DNA of 64,000 nucleotides from Paenibacillus tritici (GTDB taxonomy: Bacteria; Bacillota; Bacilli; Paenibacillales; Paenibacillaceae). Positions 8,816-17,241 of the stretch are shown piece by piece (within the stretch, counting starts at the first letter, position 1; the number at the start of each line of letters is the position of its first letter). The notes under the pieces were generated by a model, which was given only the letters and a program-made list of their open reading frames with translations, searched no databases and had not been told where the DNA came from. The position numbers were made by a program, and so were the translations under genes. Where the stretch lies: NCBI RefSeq assembly GCF_013204885.1, contig NZ_JABMKX010000002.1:248001-312000 (forward strand), in the 5' to 3' direction.

Positions 8816-9475
8816 TCAACCTGCGGACAGGGTTCTGCGCTTAACCATGCCCGTTATCACAACGATGATACCCAGCAGCATCGGCAATAGCGCGTGAAGG
8901 GTTGGCAGCAGGAACGAAATCACCGGGCCGAATTTGGCATCCTGCAGCAGCATGTTACCGGCGGTATACGCCAGGATATAAGCACCGATGAAGACCAGCA
9001 CCGGAAAGCGGTGCAGCCAGCCTACGATAATGCCGCTTCCCCAGACTACAATCGGTATGCTGATCGCAATCCCGATCACGATAAGTGCCAGATCCCCTTT
9101 GGCCAGTCCTGCTATCGCCAGTACATTGTCCAGACTCATGATGAAATCAGCCAGCAAAATGGTGCGCACCGACTTCCAGACGCTCGCGCTTCCCTCAATC
9201 CTGAGTTCACCTTCGTCCTCAAGCAGCAGCTTGAAGGAAATCCAGAGCAGCAGCATTGCCCCTCCGGCCTGAATATAGGGGATCTTGAGCAGCAGCACTG
9301 CGGCAAAGGTCAGAATACAGCGCAGTGCGACAGCTCCGGCGGCGCCCCACCAGACGGCCAGCTTCCGGTGCTTCTCCGGAAGATTCTTGCTGGCCATCGC
9401 GATGACCATGGCATTGTCCCCGCTGAGCACCAGATTAATCATCAATATCTCACCAAGCAGCAATAAAGAATCCAT
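8816..9475 (-). CDS. TerC family integral membrane protein (YjbE-type, putative Mn2+ exporter)
   Basis: A 219-residue protein with seven or so membrane helices carrying both TerC signatures: NLVLSGDNAMVIAMASKNLP in the first helix and ADFIMSLDNVLAIAGLAKGD in the middle. The acidic residues in these motifs are thought to bind metal. Bacterial relatives (MeeF/MeeY, Alx) export manganese, including to secreted metalloenzymes. A paralogue is divergently transcribed from 9617. The leader contains two hairpins directly before the GGGGAGG ribosome binding site (9488-9544). The metal specificity is inferred from the family. Confidence 0.88.
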   Translation of the reverse strand: MDSLLLLGEILMINLVLSGDNAMVIAMASKNLPEKHRKLAVWWGAAGAVALRCILTFAAVLLLKIPYIQAGGAMLLLWISFKLLLEDEGELRIEGSASVWKSVRTILLADFIMSLDNVLAIAGLAKGDLALIVIGIAISIPIVVWGSGIIVGWLHRFPVLVFIGAYILAYTAGNMLLQDAKFGPVISFLLPTLHALLPMLLGIIVVITGMVKRRTLSAG

Positions 9476-9487
9476 CCAACTCTACCT

Positions 9488-9544
9488 CCCCGGGCTCCAT
9501 GTATCTACATGTATGCCCTGGGGCGACAAGCTATGCTTCTTGTC
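9488..9544 (-). promoter_or_regulatory. Two tandem leader hairpins ahead of the TerC gene
   Basis: On the minus strand GACAAG-N8-CTTGTC (9525-9544) is followed at once by a longer hairpin in which CCCC, GGGC and CATGTA pair with TACATG, GCCC and GGGG (9488-9523). The final GGGG belongs to the likely Shine-Dalgarno sequence GGGGAGG, so folding could hide the ribosome binding site. It does not match the yybP-ykoY manganese riboswitch consensus. Regulation is only inferred. Confidence 0.45.
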
Positions 9545-9616
9545 CCGTTTTTTATAGAAACTGAGCATGAGCAGCCGGATTCCAGCGTATATCAGAGTAT
9601 AGAGGAGTGATCCGGA

Positions 9617-10312
9617 ATGAATACATCCGCTGTGGATTTCATATTATCTCTGCTCAATATTGTTTTCCTGGATCTGATCCTGGCCGGCGACAATGCGATT
9701 GTAATCGGTCTGGCCGCGCGGAACCTTCAGGGAAGCCAGCAGAAACAAGCGATTCTGCTGGGAACAGGCGGCGCTGTCGTCCTGCGGATAATCGCCACCA
9801 TTCTGGTCGTGTGGCTGCTTCAGATTCCCTGGCTGCTGCTATGCGGCGGACTGCTGCTTATCCTCATCGCCTTCAAGCTGCTGTCCGGAGACAATACGGA
9901 AACGGATATTCACGCGGGCGGCACTCTGTGGGCGGCTGTGCGGACCATCGTTATAGCGGATGCCGCCATGGGCCTGGACAATGTAATTGCTATCGCCGGT
10001 GCAGCCAAACATAATATTACGCTTGTTGTGCTTGGGCTGCTGATCAGTGTGCCGATTGTCGTCTGGGGCAGTACCCTGTTCATCAGACTGATCAACAGAT
10101 ACCCCTGGATTATCTATATCGGCTCAGCCGTATTGGGCTTCACAGCCTCCAGCATGATCGCCAGTGAGCAGAAGATTGCCGCTTACTTCACCATACACCC
10201 GTTGCTGCACTATCTGTTCATTGCCGCAGTGATTGCGGGCATCCTCGCCGCCGGTCACTGGAAACGCCGCCATACGCACAGCAGTATTCCGCGCAGCGGA
10301 AGCTCTGTTTAA
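9617..10312 (+). CDS. TerC family integral membrane protein (second copy)
   Basis: A 231-residue paralogue of the divergent neighbour, with the same layout and motifs: LDLILAGDNAIVIGLAARNLQG near residues 20-40 and ADAAMGLDNVIAIAGAAKHN near 120-140. A short His/Ser/Arg-rich C-terminal tail (HWKRRHTHSS) replaces the neighbour's basic end. AGAGGAG precedes the ATG. The two genes share a 141-bp intergenic region, so joint control is possible. Role in metal (probably manganese) export is inferred from the family. Confidence 0.88.
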   Translation: MNTSAVDFILSLLNIVFLDLILAGDNAIVIGLAARNLQGSQQKQAILLGTGGAVVLRIIATILVVWLLQIPWLLLCGGLLLILIAFKLLSGDNTETDIHAGGTLWAAVRTIVIADAAMGLDNVIAIAGAAKHNITLVVLGLLISVPIVVWGSTLFIRLINRYPWIIYIGSAVLGFTASSMIASEQKIAAYFTIHPLLHYLFIAAVIAGILAAGHWKRRHTHSSIPRSGSSV

Positions 10313-10336
10313 TCCCCCCGAATAATCCCTGTCTAT

Positions 10337-11632
10337 TTAGAACCACTCTTCCTCCAGCCCTGCCTGAGCCGGCACTAAGTCATTAGGCTTCTCGTTGCCA
10401 TATGGCGTAATGGACACTGTCTCCGTTCCTGCAACCGCAGCATCCAGCAGAGCCTGATACCCGGGCAGTGTGGCTTCGATTTTGTCCACAATCCGCATGT
10501 TCGGATTCGTTGTCGGTGATTTGGGCACGAACAGCGTACAGCAATCCTCGTAAGGAAGAATGGACAAGTCGTACGTCCCGATGTTCTGGGACAGCTCCAC
10601 AATCTCACTCTTATCCATCATCACCAGCGGACGCAGCAATGGCAGGCTGGTGGCACGGCCAATTACATTCATACTCGGCAAAGTCTGGCTGGCCACCTGG
10701 CCCAGACTGTCACCGGTAACCAGAGCCAGCGCTCCTTCGCGCTCAGCGAGCCCTGTAGCAATCCGCAGCATCGCCCGGCGCATCAGGGTAATAATCAGAT
10801 TATCCTGCCCGATCCCGGTAAAGGAGGTCTGTACCCCGGTGAACGGTACCAGATGCAGCTTGATCACCCCGGCATAACGTGACAGAACCCGAGTTAAATC
10901 TACAACCTTTTGCCGGGCCAGCTCGCTTGTATAAGGATAACTGTAAAAGTGTACACACTCTACCTCCAGCCCTCTGCGCATGGATGACCAGCCCGCAACC
11001 GGACTGTCGATGCCGCCGGAGAGCAGCAGCATGGCTTTGCCGTTCGTGCCTAACGGAAATCCGCCGACACCGGCAATATTCTCGCAGAAGATGAGGGTGT
11101 ATCCTTCACGGATCTCAATCCTCAGCTCCAGCTGCGGAGACTTCACATCTACAAGCAATCCGGGATAGCCTTGCAGCAGCGGAGTAGCTACAAGCTTATT
11201 CATCTCGATCGAGCCATAAGGGAAGTCCTTCCACACCCGGCGGGCGCTAACCTTGAAGCTGGTTCCGGCCGCCGGAGCCACAATATGGAGGAAGGTCCGG
11301 CTGGCATCCAGAATATCTTCGAATTCCGAGCGTGCCACCTTCACCGGGCTAATCGAGGCGATCCCGAATACTTTTTTGAGCGCATCCGTTAATTCTCCCG
11401 CCGGTTCACCGTTCAGCTCTACATAAATCCGGCCGAATTCCCTGCTCAGCGTCACCTTCGGATACGGCTTGACCATTTCCTTCACATGGCGCAATACCGT
11501 TTTCTCGAACCGGCTGCGGTTTTTCCCTTTCAGTGTAAACTCTCCAAAGCGTAGCAGGAGCATGTCTGCGAACTCCATGCTGTTCCCGTATCCGGCATTC
11601 TTCACTCCGGTTCCTGTGTCTATTGTTGTCAT
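10337..11632 (-). CDS. thiI: tRNA 4-thiouridine synthase ThiI
   Basis: A 431-residue enzyme that activates U8 of tRNA with ATP and receives persulfide sulfur to form 4-thiouridine. N-terminal ferredoxin-like and THUMP domains (LLRFGEFTLKGKNRSRFEK onward) precede a PP-loop ATP-pyrophosphatase domain with LLLSGGIDSPVAG near residue 205. The C terminus has the usual YEDCCTLFVPKSPTTNP but no rhodanese domain, as in Bacillus. It follows the cysteine desulfurase stop codon by three bases, so the two are co-transcribed and form a sulfur donor-acceptor pair. An internal ATG (MEFADMLLLRFGE) could be the true start; upstream GGAGG supports 11632. Confidence 0.95.
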   Translation of the reverse strand: MTTIDTGTGVKNAGYGNSMEFADMLLLRFGEFTLKGKNRSRFEKTVLRHVKEMVKPYPKVTLSREFGRIYVELNGEPAGELTDALKKVFGIASISPVKVARSEFEDILDASRTFLHIVAPAAGTSFKVSARRVWKDFPYGSIEMNKLVATPLLQGYPGLLVDVKSPQLELRIEIREGYTLIFCENIAGVGGFPLGTNGKAMLLLSGGIDSPVAGWSSMRRGLEVECVHFYSYPYTSELARQKVVDLTRVLSRYAGVIKLHLVPFTGVQTSFTGIGQDNLIITLMRRAMLRIATGLAEREGALALVTGDSLGQVASQTLPSMNVIGRATSLPLLRPLVMMDKSEIVELSQNIGTYDLSILPYEDCCTLFVPKSPTTNPNMRIVDKIEATLPGYQALLDAAVAGTETVSITPYGNEKPNDLVPAQAGLEEEWF

Positions 11633-11635
11633 TAG

Positions 11636-12787
11636 TTATTTCATGCCTCCTTCGGCAATCTTCAAAGATTGAACGGCTGCAAGCAAGGCCTGCTCCAGCT
11701 GTATTATATCCTGTTCAGTGTGGCCATCCCCCAGACTGATCCTTATGCCCCCAAGCGCAGCAGCGGTATCCCTGCCCATTGACAGCAGAATCCGGCTGGG
11801 TTCCGCCAGCCGCGAGGAGCAGGCGGAACGTGTGGCAACCGCCATCCCAAGCTCCTCCAGCCTGCGGGCCATGACCTCTCCCTTCATACCGGGATAGGAG
11901 AAGTGGACAATATGCGGCGCCCCGTCCCCGCTGCTGTTCAATACAAGCTCCGGGATTCTTGATATATAATTCTCCAGCCGTGTCTTCAGCGGGCGAATCC
12001 GTGTGGTAAATTCCTGCCGCCGTTCCCCGCTCATCCGCACCGCTTTGGCTGAGGCTACAATATTCGGCACATTCTCTGTTCCGGCACGATGGCCCCGTTC
12101 CTGGGAACCGCCGGTCAGTATAGGAAACAGCGTTACCCCTTCTCTGACATATAGAATCCCTGTTCCGCGCGGACCGCGCAATTTATGTGCTGATAAGCTG
12201 TACAGATCGGCCTGCCAGTCCCTCAGCTCCACCTCAAGCTTGCCGTAGCCCTGCACTCCATCGACATGGAACAGGGTCCGGCGGTTCACAGCCTTCACCT
12301 GGCGCCCGATCTCGCGCAGCGGCTGTACTGTACCGATCTCATTGTTCACATGCATTACACTGACCAGCACAGTGTCTGCACGGACCGCCGCTGCTATTCG
12401 CGAAGGTTCGACAACACCTTGGCTGTCGGGTGCAATGAAGCTAATCTCCCAGCCCAGCTTCTGCAGTTGGAGACAGCTCTCATAGACTGAGGGATGCTCC
12501 AGCTCCGTAGTCACGATATGTCGTCCCCTGCTCTGGTATTGCAGCGCAGCCCCCTTGACAGCCAGGTTGTTGCTCTCGGTAGCTCCTGAGGTGAACACAA
12601 TCTCCTGCGGCAATACGCCAAGCGCAGCTGCACACACCTCCCGTGCACGTTTCACCAGCCTGTCTGCCTCTTCTCCCGCCCGGTGCAGGGAGGAAGGATT
12701 GGCAAAGTGCTTCCGCATCACCTGCTCCATGGTCTGCACAACCTCTTCATACGGGGGAGCAGCAGCGGCATAATCCCAATACAGCAT
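11636..12787 (-). CDS. Cysteine desulfurase (NifS/IscS-like, ThiI partner)
   Basis: A 383-residue PLP enzyme that takes sulfur from cysteine as a protein persulfide. The PLP-binding lysine lies in SAHKLRGPRGTG near residue 200, the HVDGVQGYGK motif precedes it, and the catalytic cysteine is in ATRSACSSR near residue 318. The short loop around that cysteine and the coupling to thiI point to the NifZ-type enzyme of B. subtilis, dedicated to tRNA thiolation. The ATG at 12787 follows AAAGGAG; an upstream in-frame TTG at 12814 was not used. Confidence 0.92.
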   Translation of the reverse strand: MLYWDYAAAAPPYEEVVQTMEQVMRKHFANPSSLHRAGEEADRLVKRAREVCAAALGVLPQEIVFTSGATESNNLAVKGAALQYQSRGRHIVTTELEHPSVYESCLQLQKLGWEISFIAPDSQGVVEPSRIAAAVRADTVLVSVMHVNNEIGTVQPLREIGRQVKAVNRRTLFHVDGVQGYGKLEVELRDWQADLYSLSAHKLRGPRGTGILYVREGVTLFPILTGGSQERGHRAGTENVPNIVASAKAVRMSGERRQEFTTRIRPLKTRLENYISRIPELVLNSSGDGAPHIVHFSYPGMKGEVMARRLEELGMAVATRSACSSRLAEPSRILLSMGRDTAAALGGIRISLGDGHTEQDIIQLEQALLAAVQSLKIAEGGMK

Positions 12788-12864
12788 ATATCGGTGTTCT
12801 CCTTTGTTTATCATTTCAGTGAGAAATATAAGTATAGCAAAATCCGACCTTTTTTTATATTTGC

Positions 12865-12926
12865 AAAAAGGATCAAACGGCCTGCTGCCGCTGTAAGCGG
12901 CGGATTGCAGATCCGTTTGATCCTTT
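12865..12926 (-). terminator. Long hairpin terminator after the lytic transglycosylase gene
   Basis: AAAGGATCAAACGG pairs perfectly with CCGTTTGATCCTTT, enclosing a second GCCGCT/AGCGGC stem. T-rich tracts on both sides mean it may act on either strand; the minus-strand transglycosylase gene ends just before it. Confidence 0.8.
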
Positions 12927-12929
12927 ATA

Positions 12930-13643
12930 TTATACCGCGTATTGCGCGCGGGCGCGTTCTATTTTGGCAATGTAGGCCTGAGTTTCCTTCGGGAGTGCGG
13001 AGAGATTCGCCATAAGCTCAGCATCGTTGCTGACGCCAAGCTTGTTCACCCGGCCCGGCCCGGCATTATAGGCGGCCAGAGCCATCTTTTCCTGTCCGTC
13101 ATACCGCTTAAGCTGGTAAGAGAGGTATCTTACCCCGCCGTCAATGCTCTGCGCCGGGTCAAAAGGATCGGAGACGCCCAATCCGTTCGCTGTTCCATCC
13201 ATAAGCTGCATTAGCCCCTTGGCTCCCGCAGAAGATACGACGTTAGGATTGAACGAGGATTCTGTGTCAATTACCGCCTTGATCAGATCCACAGGGACGC
13301 CGTATTTCGCACTGGCTGTCTGGATCAGCTCTTCATAATCCGTCGGCACTGTCGCTGTTATTTCCCCGGAAATGTTGTCCTTGGCTTCTGCTGCTCCGCC
13401 AAGCTGCTGCCACAGCAGAGTATCCATGGAAGAAGCATCGGGCAGAGAAGTTAACGAGCTTCTACTGCTGCTGCCAGTAGTTGGCGGCTGCACGGCTGCC
13501 TGCTGAAGCAATGCGGCAAACTCGGCTGTTGATGAACCCGTGACTTCAGGCGATGAGACCTTACCGGCTTCGCGCTTGACGGTTGAGCTTCTCAGATCCA
13601 CCCATTTCAGCTGGCCGCTTGGAGCAGCGGCATTGATTGACAT
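12930..13643 (-). CDS. Lytic transglycosylase (SLT domain)
   Basis: A 237-residue protein. The first 110 residues are low-complexity Ser/Ala/Gln-rich; residues about 115-237 form a Slt-type lysozyme fold that cleaves peptidoglycan to 1,6-anhydro products. The catalytic glutamate is in AVIDTESSFNPN, followed by the family motifs SSAGAKGLMQLM and ALAAYNAGPGRVNK. There is no classical signal peptide; B. subtilis YjbJ (CwlQ) is similar in size and also lacks one. It is transcribed alone. Confidence 0.88.
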   Translation of the reverse strand: MSINAAAPSGQLKWVDLRSSTVKREAGKVSSPEVTGSSTAEFAALLQQAAVQPPTTGSSSRSSLTSLPDASSMDTLLWQQLGGAAEAKDNISGEITATVPTDYEELIQTASAKYGVPVDLIKAVIDTESSFNPNVVSSAGAKGLMQLMDGTANGLGVSDPFDPAQSIDGGVRYLSYQLKRYDGQEKMALAAYNAGPGRVNKLGVSNDAELMANLSALPKETQAYIAKIERARAQYAV

Positions 13644-13757
13644 GTCTCCATTCCCTCTTTCAGTTTGAATCTATTTAAACATAGCCCATAAAATTTAAAT
13701 TTGAAATACGGATTAATTTTACTATTTATTCATGGCGATTACTATATGTACAAGCTA

Positions 13758-13803
13758 AAAAACAGACCTCAGACCTGCATAGTTAGGTCTGATAGCCTGT
13801 TTT
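13758..13803 (-). terminator. Terminator of the DUF4190-like gene
   Basis: An imperfect stem (AAACAG...CAGACCT with AGGTCTG...CTGTTT) about 30 bases past the stop codon, ending in TTTTTAGC on the minus strand. Confidence 0.6.
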
Positions 13804-13831
13804 GAAATCAGATGTGCAGGTTCCGTCTGCT

Positions 13832-14236
13832 CTAACGGGCAAAAGGAATTAAGACGAAATAACTTAACGTAGACACTATTCCCAGCCCCATTGACCAGGC
13901 ACCGGCTGACTTTTGCCCTCTGGCATAAGCATAATACCCCAGCACAGCCGCAACCGGCCCCAATATAATGGACCAGATGAATAAAGAGACCACACCGAAT
14001 CCTAAGCCGATATAGCCGATTCTCCGGTCCTCTCCTTCGTTCACACCGCCGGTTGACCGCTGATCCTCTTCCCGTACGGTTGTTCTCTGAAGCTGCGCGG
14101 GAGGGCTGAGCTCGGCAGCGTATTCCTCATTGTGTCTTCTGTCCCTGCGGGGATAATCCACCCTGCTGCGGGGCCTGAGAATAATTTTCCTGCGCTCTGA
14201 ACGGTCCACTTTGGGTTCATCATTCGGATTATCCAT
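13832..14236 (-). CDS. Small membrane protein with charged N terminus (DUF4190-like)
   Basis: A 134-residue protein. Residues 1-75 are highly charged and probably disordered (RSERRKIILRPRSRVDYPRR). Two membrane helices follow (IGLGFGVVSLFIWSIILGPV and SMGLGIVSTLSYFVLIPF), joined by the YYAYARGQKSAGAWSMGLG loop typical of DUF4190 proteins. Function unknown. The gene ends 12 bases after the start of the next downstream region and follows the DUF1540 gene closely, so the two are probably one operon. Confidence 0.65.
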   Translation of the reverse strand: MDNPNDEPKVDRSERRKIILRPRSRVDYPRRDRRHNEEYAAELSPPAQLQRTTVREEDQRSTGGVNEGEDRRIGYIGLGFGVVSLFIWSIILGPVAAVLGYYAYARGQKSAGAWSMGLGIVSTLSYFVLIPFAR

Positions 14237-14247
14237 AAGGTCCCCCT

Positions 14248-14469
14248 CTAAGCGTTCGGCTTAAACGTCAGACAACAGGTGGCGGATGAAGTCTCAGCAT
14301 GGTCCTGATGATTATTGTCCGTCATCTCTTCAGCATATTCTTCCATGTAACGGCTGCCTGAATGCTGATCAATCTCAATGACAATTTCTTCGGCACGGCA
14401 CAGGTTCTGTTCTCCCCAATAATGACAGTTGCTCACACTGCACTTCACAAGCGGTTTGGCGTTTGTCAT
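14248..14469 (-). CDS. DUF1540 cysteine-rich protein
   Basis: A 73-residue protein with the DUF1540 pattern: VKCSVSNCHYWGEQNLCRAEEIVI in the N-terminal half and a TCCLTF motif at the end, giving five cysteines arranged as if to bind metal. DUF1540 proteins are common in sporeformers and uncharacterised. GAGGTGAT precedes the ATG at 14469. It is followed after 11 bases by the DUF4190-like gene. Confidence 0.8.
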   Translation of the reverse strand: MTNAKPLVKCSVSNCHYWGEQNLCRAEEIVIEIDQHSGSRYMEEYAEEMTDNNHQDHAETSSATCCLTFKPNA

Positions 14470-14557
14470 AATGATCACCTCGGCTTCTATTATGCCCGCC
14501 GTGATTTTCGGCTATGCGGCAGATCGTTGCCAGTTGATGTATGCCGCGCACATATAA

Positions 14558-14600
14558 TAAGACCAGGTGACGTCATGATCACATGACACACCTGGTCTTA
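14558..14600 (-). terminator. Terminator of the ypuI-like gene
   Basis: A perfect stem TAAGACCAGGTG with CACCTGGTCTTA, enclosing a smaller GTCATG/CATGAC pairing, with TTATTATAT after it on the minus strand. Confidence 0.75.
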
Positions 14601-14636
14601 GGCAGAACCTTCATATACTGGATAACGACGGATCAA

Positions 14637-15134
14637 TTATACCTGATTCTGCATCCGCTTCTCAGTCAAATAATCATTCTCATAATAGGTGAGATCATCG
14701 CGCAATTCTTCGTATACCTTGGTGATCTCCATGATGATATCGCGTGCCGGACGGACAGGCTTCTTACGGAAACGGATCGCATCCTGGCCGGTATAAGCAT
14801 ATCGTCCATCTTCCGAATAGCTCTCATTCTTGGGATAGAAGAAATTATTAACTCCGAGATGATATACATTATATAGCGCTTTTTGCGCGAAGACTTCATC
14901 AAAGGTAGCGCGGCGCAGTGCAAGCCCAAGCTTCTCATAAGACATTTCCGAGAACACCAGCAGATGGCGGAGATCGGACAAGAACCCCCGATAGAAATGT
15001 AGCGTTTCTTCATCCTTTTCGGTAACAAGCTGCGGCAGGGCATGCTCGTTCAGGAACAGTTCCATTTTTTCGATTACGGATTTAAGTTTTTCTCTTGTCG
15101 ATTCACACAATTTCTGCACATTGGCTGCTGACAT
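14637..15134 (-). CDS. ypuI: YpuI family protein (DUF3907)
   Basis: A 165-residue soluble, helix-rich protein (LCESTREKLKSVIEKMELFLNE, then HFYRGFLSDLRHLLVFSEMSYEKLG) with the block NNFFYPKNESYSEDGRYAYTGQ characteristic of B. subtilis YpuI. Function is not known. It is a monocistronic gene with its own terminator, divergent from the subtilase. Confidence 0.75.
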   Translation of the reverse strand: MSAANVQKLCESTREKLKSVIEKMELFLNEHALPQLVTEKDEETLHFYRGFLSDLRHLLVFSEMSYEKLGLALRRATFDEVFAQKALYNVYHLGVNNFFYPKNESYSEDGRYAYTGQDAIRFRKKPVRPARDIIMEITKVYEELRDDLTYYENDYLTEKRMQNQV

Positions 15135-15365
15135 GGCGATTGCTCCCCCTTATTGTTCCTTGCATTTGTAGTTGTTGTACTCTCTTGATAGTATCACAAA
15201 ATCTCTTATGCCTCCACCCGGACGCAAATTCAAAACCCTGGAAGGCGCTTACTTTCTGATATTAACATAAAACCAAGGACGGCGGTATCCTTTTCTATGA
15301 TGCATAAAACATGCCCTCCCTTCTAACCCTAACAGGTATTCTATAACGATGAAGGAGCGGAAATC

Positions 15366-17234
15366 ATGTCCCGTAAAAATTTAACCGTCGCCGGTCTGGT
15401 CACTGCTGCGCTGACTGTGCTGCTGCTCACCTTTGCCCTGCGGCCGGAGGACCGCGGTACACTCAGACAAGCCTCAGTTCCTAATCCCCCGCAGGAGAAA
15501 ACCATTAAAAAAGCCGCTCTTGTCCAGGATGTAACGGCCACTGACCAGCTGAACCGCGCGGATGTAAACAGACATCTAAGCACGCTGCTGGCGGATATCC
15601 ATGGCGCTTCGCCTGAGGATATTTCAGCATATGCCACTAGCCTGCAGCAGGGACACGGACATATTACCCTGCTGATGCTGGTTGATTTCCGCACACATAA
15701 GACGACTACCTATAAATCCTCCCTGCCTGAAGGAACCGACCAGGAGAATAAGCTGCTGCTCCAATACCTGAATACAGCAAAATCAGCCATCAAAGGCCAC
15801 CAGGCCTATGAGTCCCCTTCCTTTATAATCGGCGATAAAAAGTATTACTTCGTTGCCCAGCGTAACCGGGAAGGCCAGCTTGCGGTCATCGCCCTGATTA
15901 ATCAGAAGATTCTGGACCGGGTTGCTCTGCATCAGCTCAAGAATCTGCGGCTTATCCCGTATCCGAAGGAAGGCAAGTACCGTATTGAGTCCGTACATGC
16001 GGATACCCTGAAGGATATCACGGTCAAGACAGGACATGACAATGAGAATGCCAGCCATTATTACGAGAATGAGATCGTAGTCCGGTTCCCTAACGGGCAT
16101 CCCACTGCGGCACAGCTTCAGACGATCGCTGCCGATATCCGCTGTAAGGCCCCGCGCAAGCTGGGCTACGCTTATGTCTTCCGTTCAGACCAAATGAGCT
16201 ATTCCCAGCTCAAAACTTACTTCGCTAATAAGTGGCATCCGCTGTACGCAGAGCCTCACTATATGTACTTAACCAATGATGCGGCCAGCGAAAATACAGG
16301 GGCTAACGTGATTACGCCCAATGACCTGCTCTTCTCGACTTACCAGTGGAATCTGCCGGCGATTGAAACTGCGCAGGGCTGGAATCTGTCCAAGGGCAGC
16401 AAGGAAGTCGTCGTAGCCGTTGTGGACACCGGTGTTCAAGCGAACCACCCCGACCTGAAGGGGCAACTGCTTACAGGATATAATGCGATCACTAACAGCT
16501 CCACACCGGATGATGATGTAGGCCATGGAACGCATGTTGCGGGCATTATCGGAGCATTGACCAATAATCAGGAGGGTGTGGCCGGAATCAGCTGGTACAA
16601 CAAGATTCTTCCGGTAAAAGCACTCGACAACTCCGGGGCGGGCACGACCTATTCGGTTGCCGAAGGGATCATCTGGGCGGCTGACCAGGGTGCCAAGGTG
16701 ATTAATCTCAGCCTTGGCAACTATGCCGACTCACAGTTTCTGCATGATGCCATTAAATATGCCTACGACCGCGATATCGTCATTGTCTCCGCTTCAGGTA
16801 ATGACAATACGGAGCGTCCCGGTTATCCGGCGGCATATGAAGAGGTTATTGCGGTAGCTGCAACCAACGCCTCCGGAGACAGAGCCTCCTTCTCCAATTA
16901 CGGGGAATACATTGATGTAGCTGCCCCGGGGGAGAGTATTGCCAGCACCTATCCTGATAACCAGTATGCGGCATTATCCGGTACCTCGATGGCCAGTCCT
17001 CATGTGGCCGCCCTGGCCGGGCTGGTGCGCTCGCTCAATCCTGCACTGACCAATAAGGAGGTCACGGAGTTACTGACTACTAACGCTGTGGATCTGGGGA
17101 ATGCCGGACATGATAAATATTACGGCTGGGGCCAGGTCGATATCTACCGCACCCTCCAGGCGGCAGGCGGAGGCGAGGTTCCGCTGCAATTGTTCCCGCA
17201 GCATGTCGGCAAACAGTTGAACTCTATACAATAG
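15366..17234 (+). CDS. Secreted S8 family serine peptidase (subtilisin type)
   Basis: A 622-residue exported protease. Residues 1-25 form a signal peptide or signal anchor (LTVAGLVTAALTVLLLTFAL). Residues about 50-310 are a long propeptide-like region, including an inhibitor-like segment just before the catalytic domain. The catalytic domain (about 320-600) has the full triad: Asp354 in AVVDTGV, His387 in GHGTHVAG and Ser541 in GTSMASPHVA, with the oxyanion asparagine in SASGNDN. AAGGAG lies eight bases before the ATG. It is convergent with the MocR regulator, seven bases between stops, with no clear terminator. Substrate unknown. Confidence 0.93.
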   Translation: MSRKNLTVAGLVTAALTVLLLTFALRPEDRGTLRQASVPNPPQEKTIKKAALVQDVTATDQLNRADVNRHLSTLLADIHGASPEDISAYATSLQQGHGHITLLMLVDFRTHKTTTYKSSLPEGTDQENKLLLQYLNTAKSAIKGHQAYESPSFIIGDKKYYFVAQRNREGQLAVIALINQKILDRVALHQLKNLRLIPYPKEGKYRIESVHADTLKDITVKTGHDNENASHYYENEIVVRFPNGHPTAAQLQTIAADIRCKAPRKLGYAYVFRSDQMSYSQLKTYFANKWHPLYAEPHYMYLTNDAASENTGANVITPNDLLFSTYQWNLPAIETAQGWNLSKGSKEVVVAVVDTGVQANHPDLKGQLLTGYNAITNSSTPDDDVGHGTHVAGIIGALTNNQEGVAGISWYNKILPVKALDNSGAGTTYSVAEGIIWAADQGAKVINLSLGNYADSQFLHDAIKYAYDRDIVIVSASGNDNTERPGYPAAYEEVIAVAATNASGDRASFSNYGEYIDVAAPGESIASTYPDNQYAALSGTSMASPHVAALAGLVRSLNPALTNKEVTELLTTNAVDLGNAGHDKYYGWGQVDIYRTLQAAGGGEVPLQLFPQHVGKQLNSIQ

Positions 17235-17241
17235 CAATAAG

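Noticed and set aside
9476..9616. yybP-ykoY manganese riboswitch before the TerC genes
   Set aside because: The conserved loop sequences are absent; the GGGGAGG present is the ribosome binding site of the minus-strand gene.
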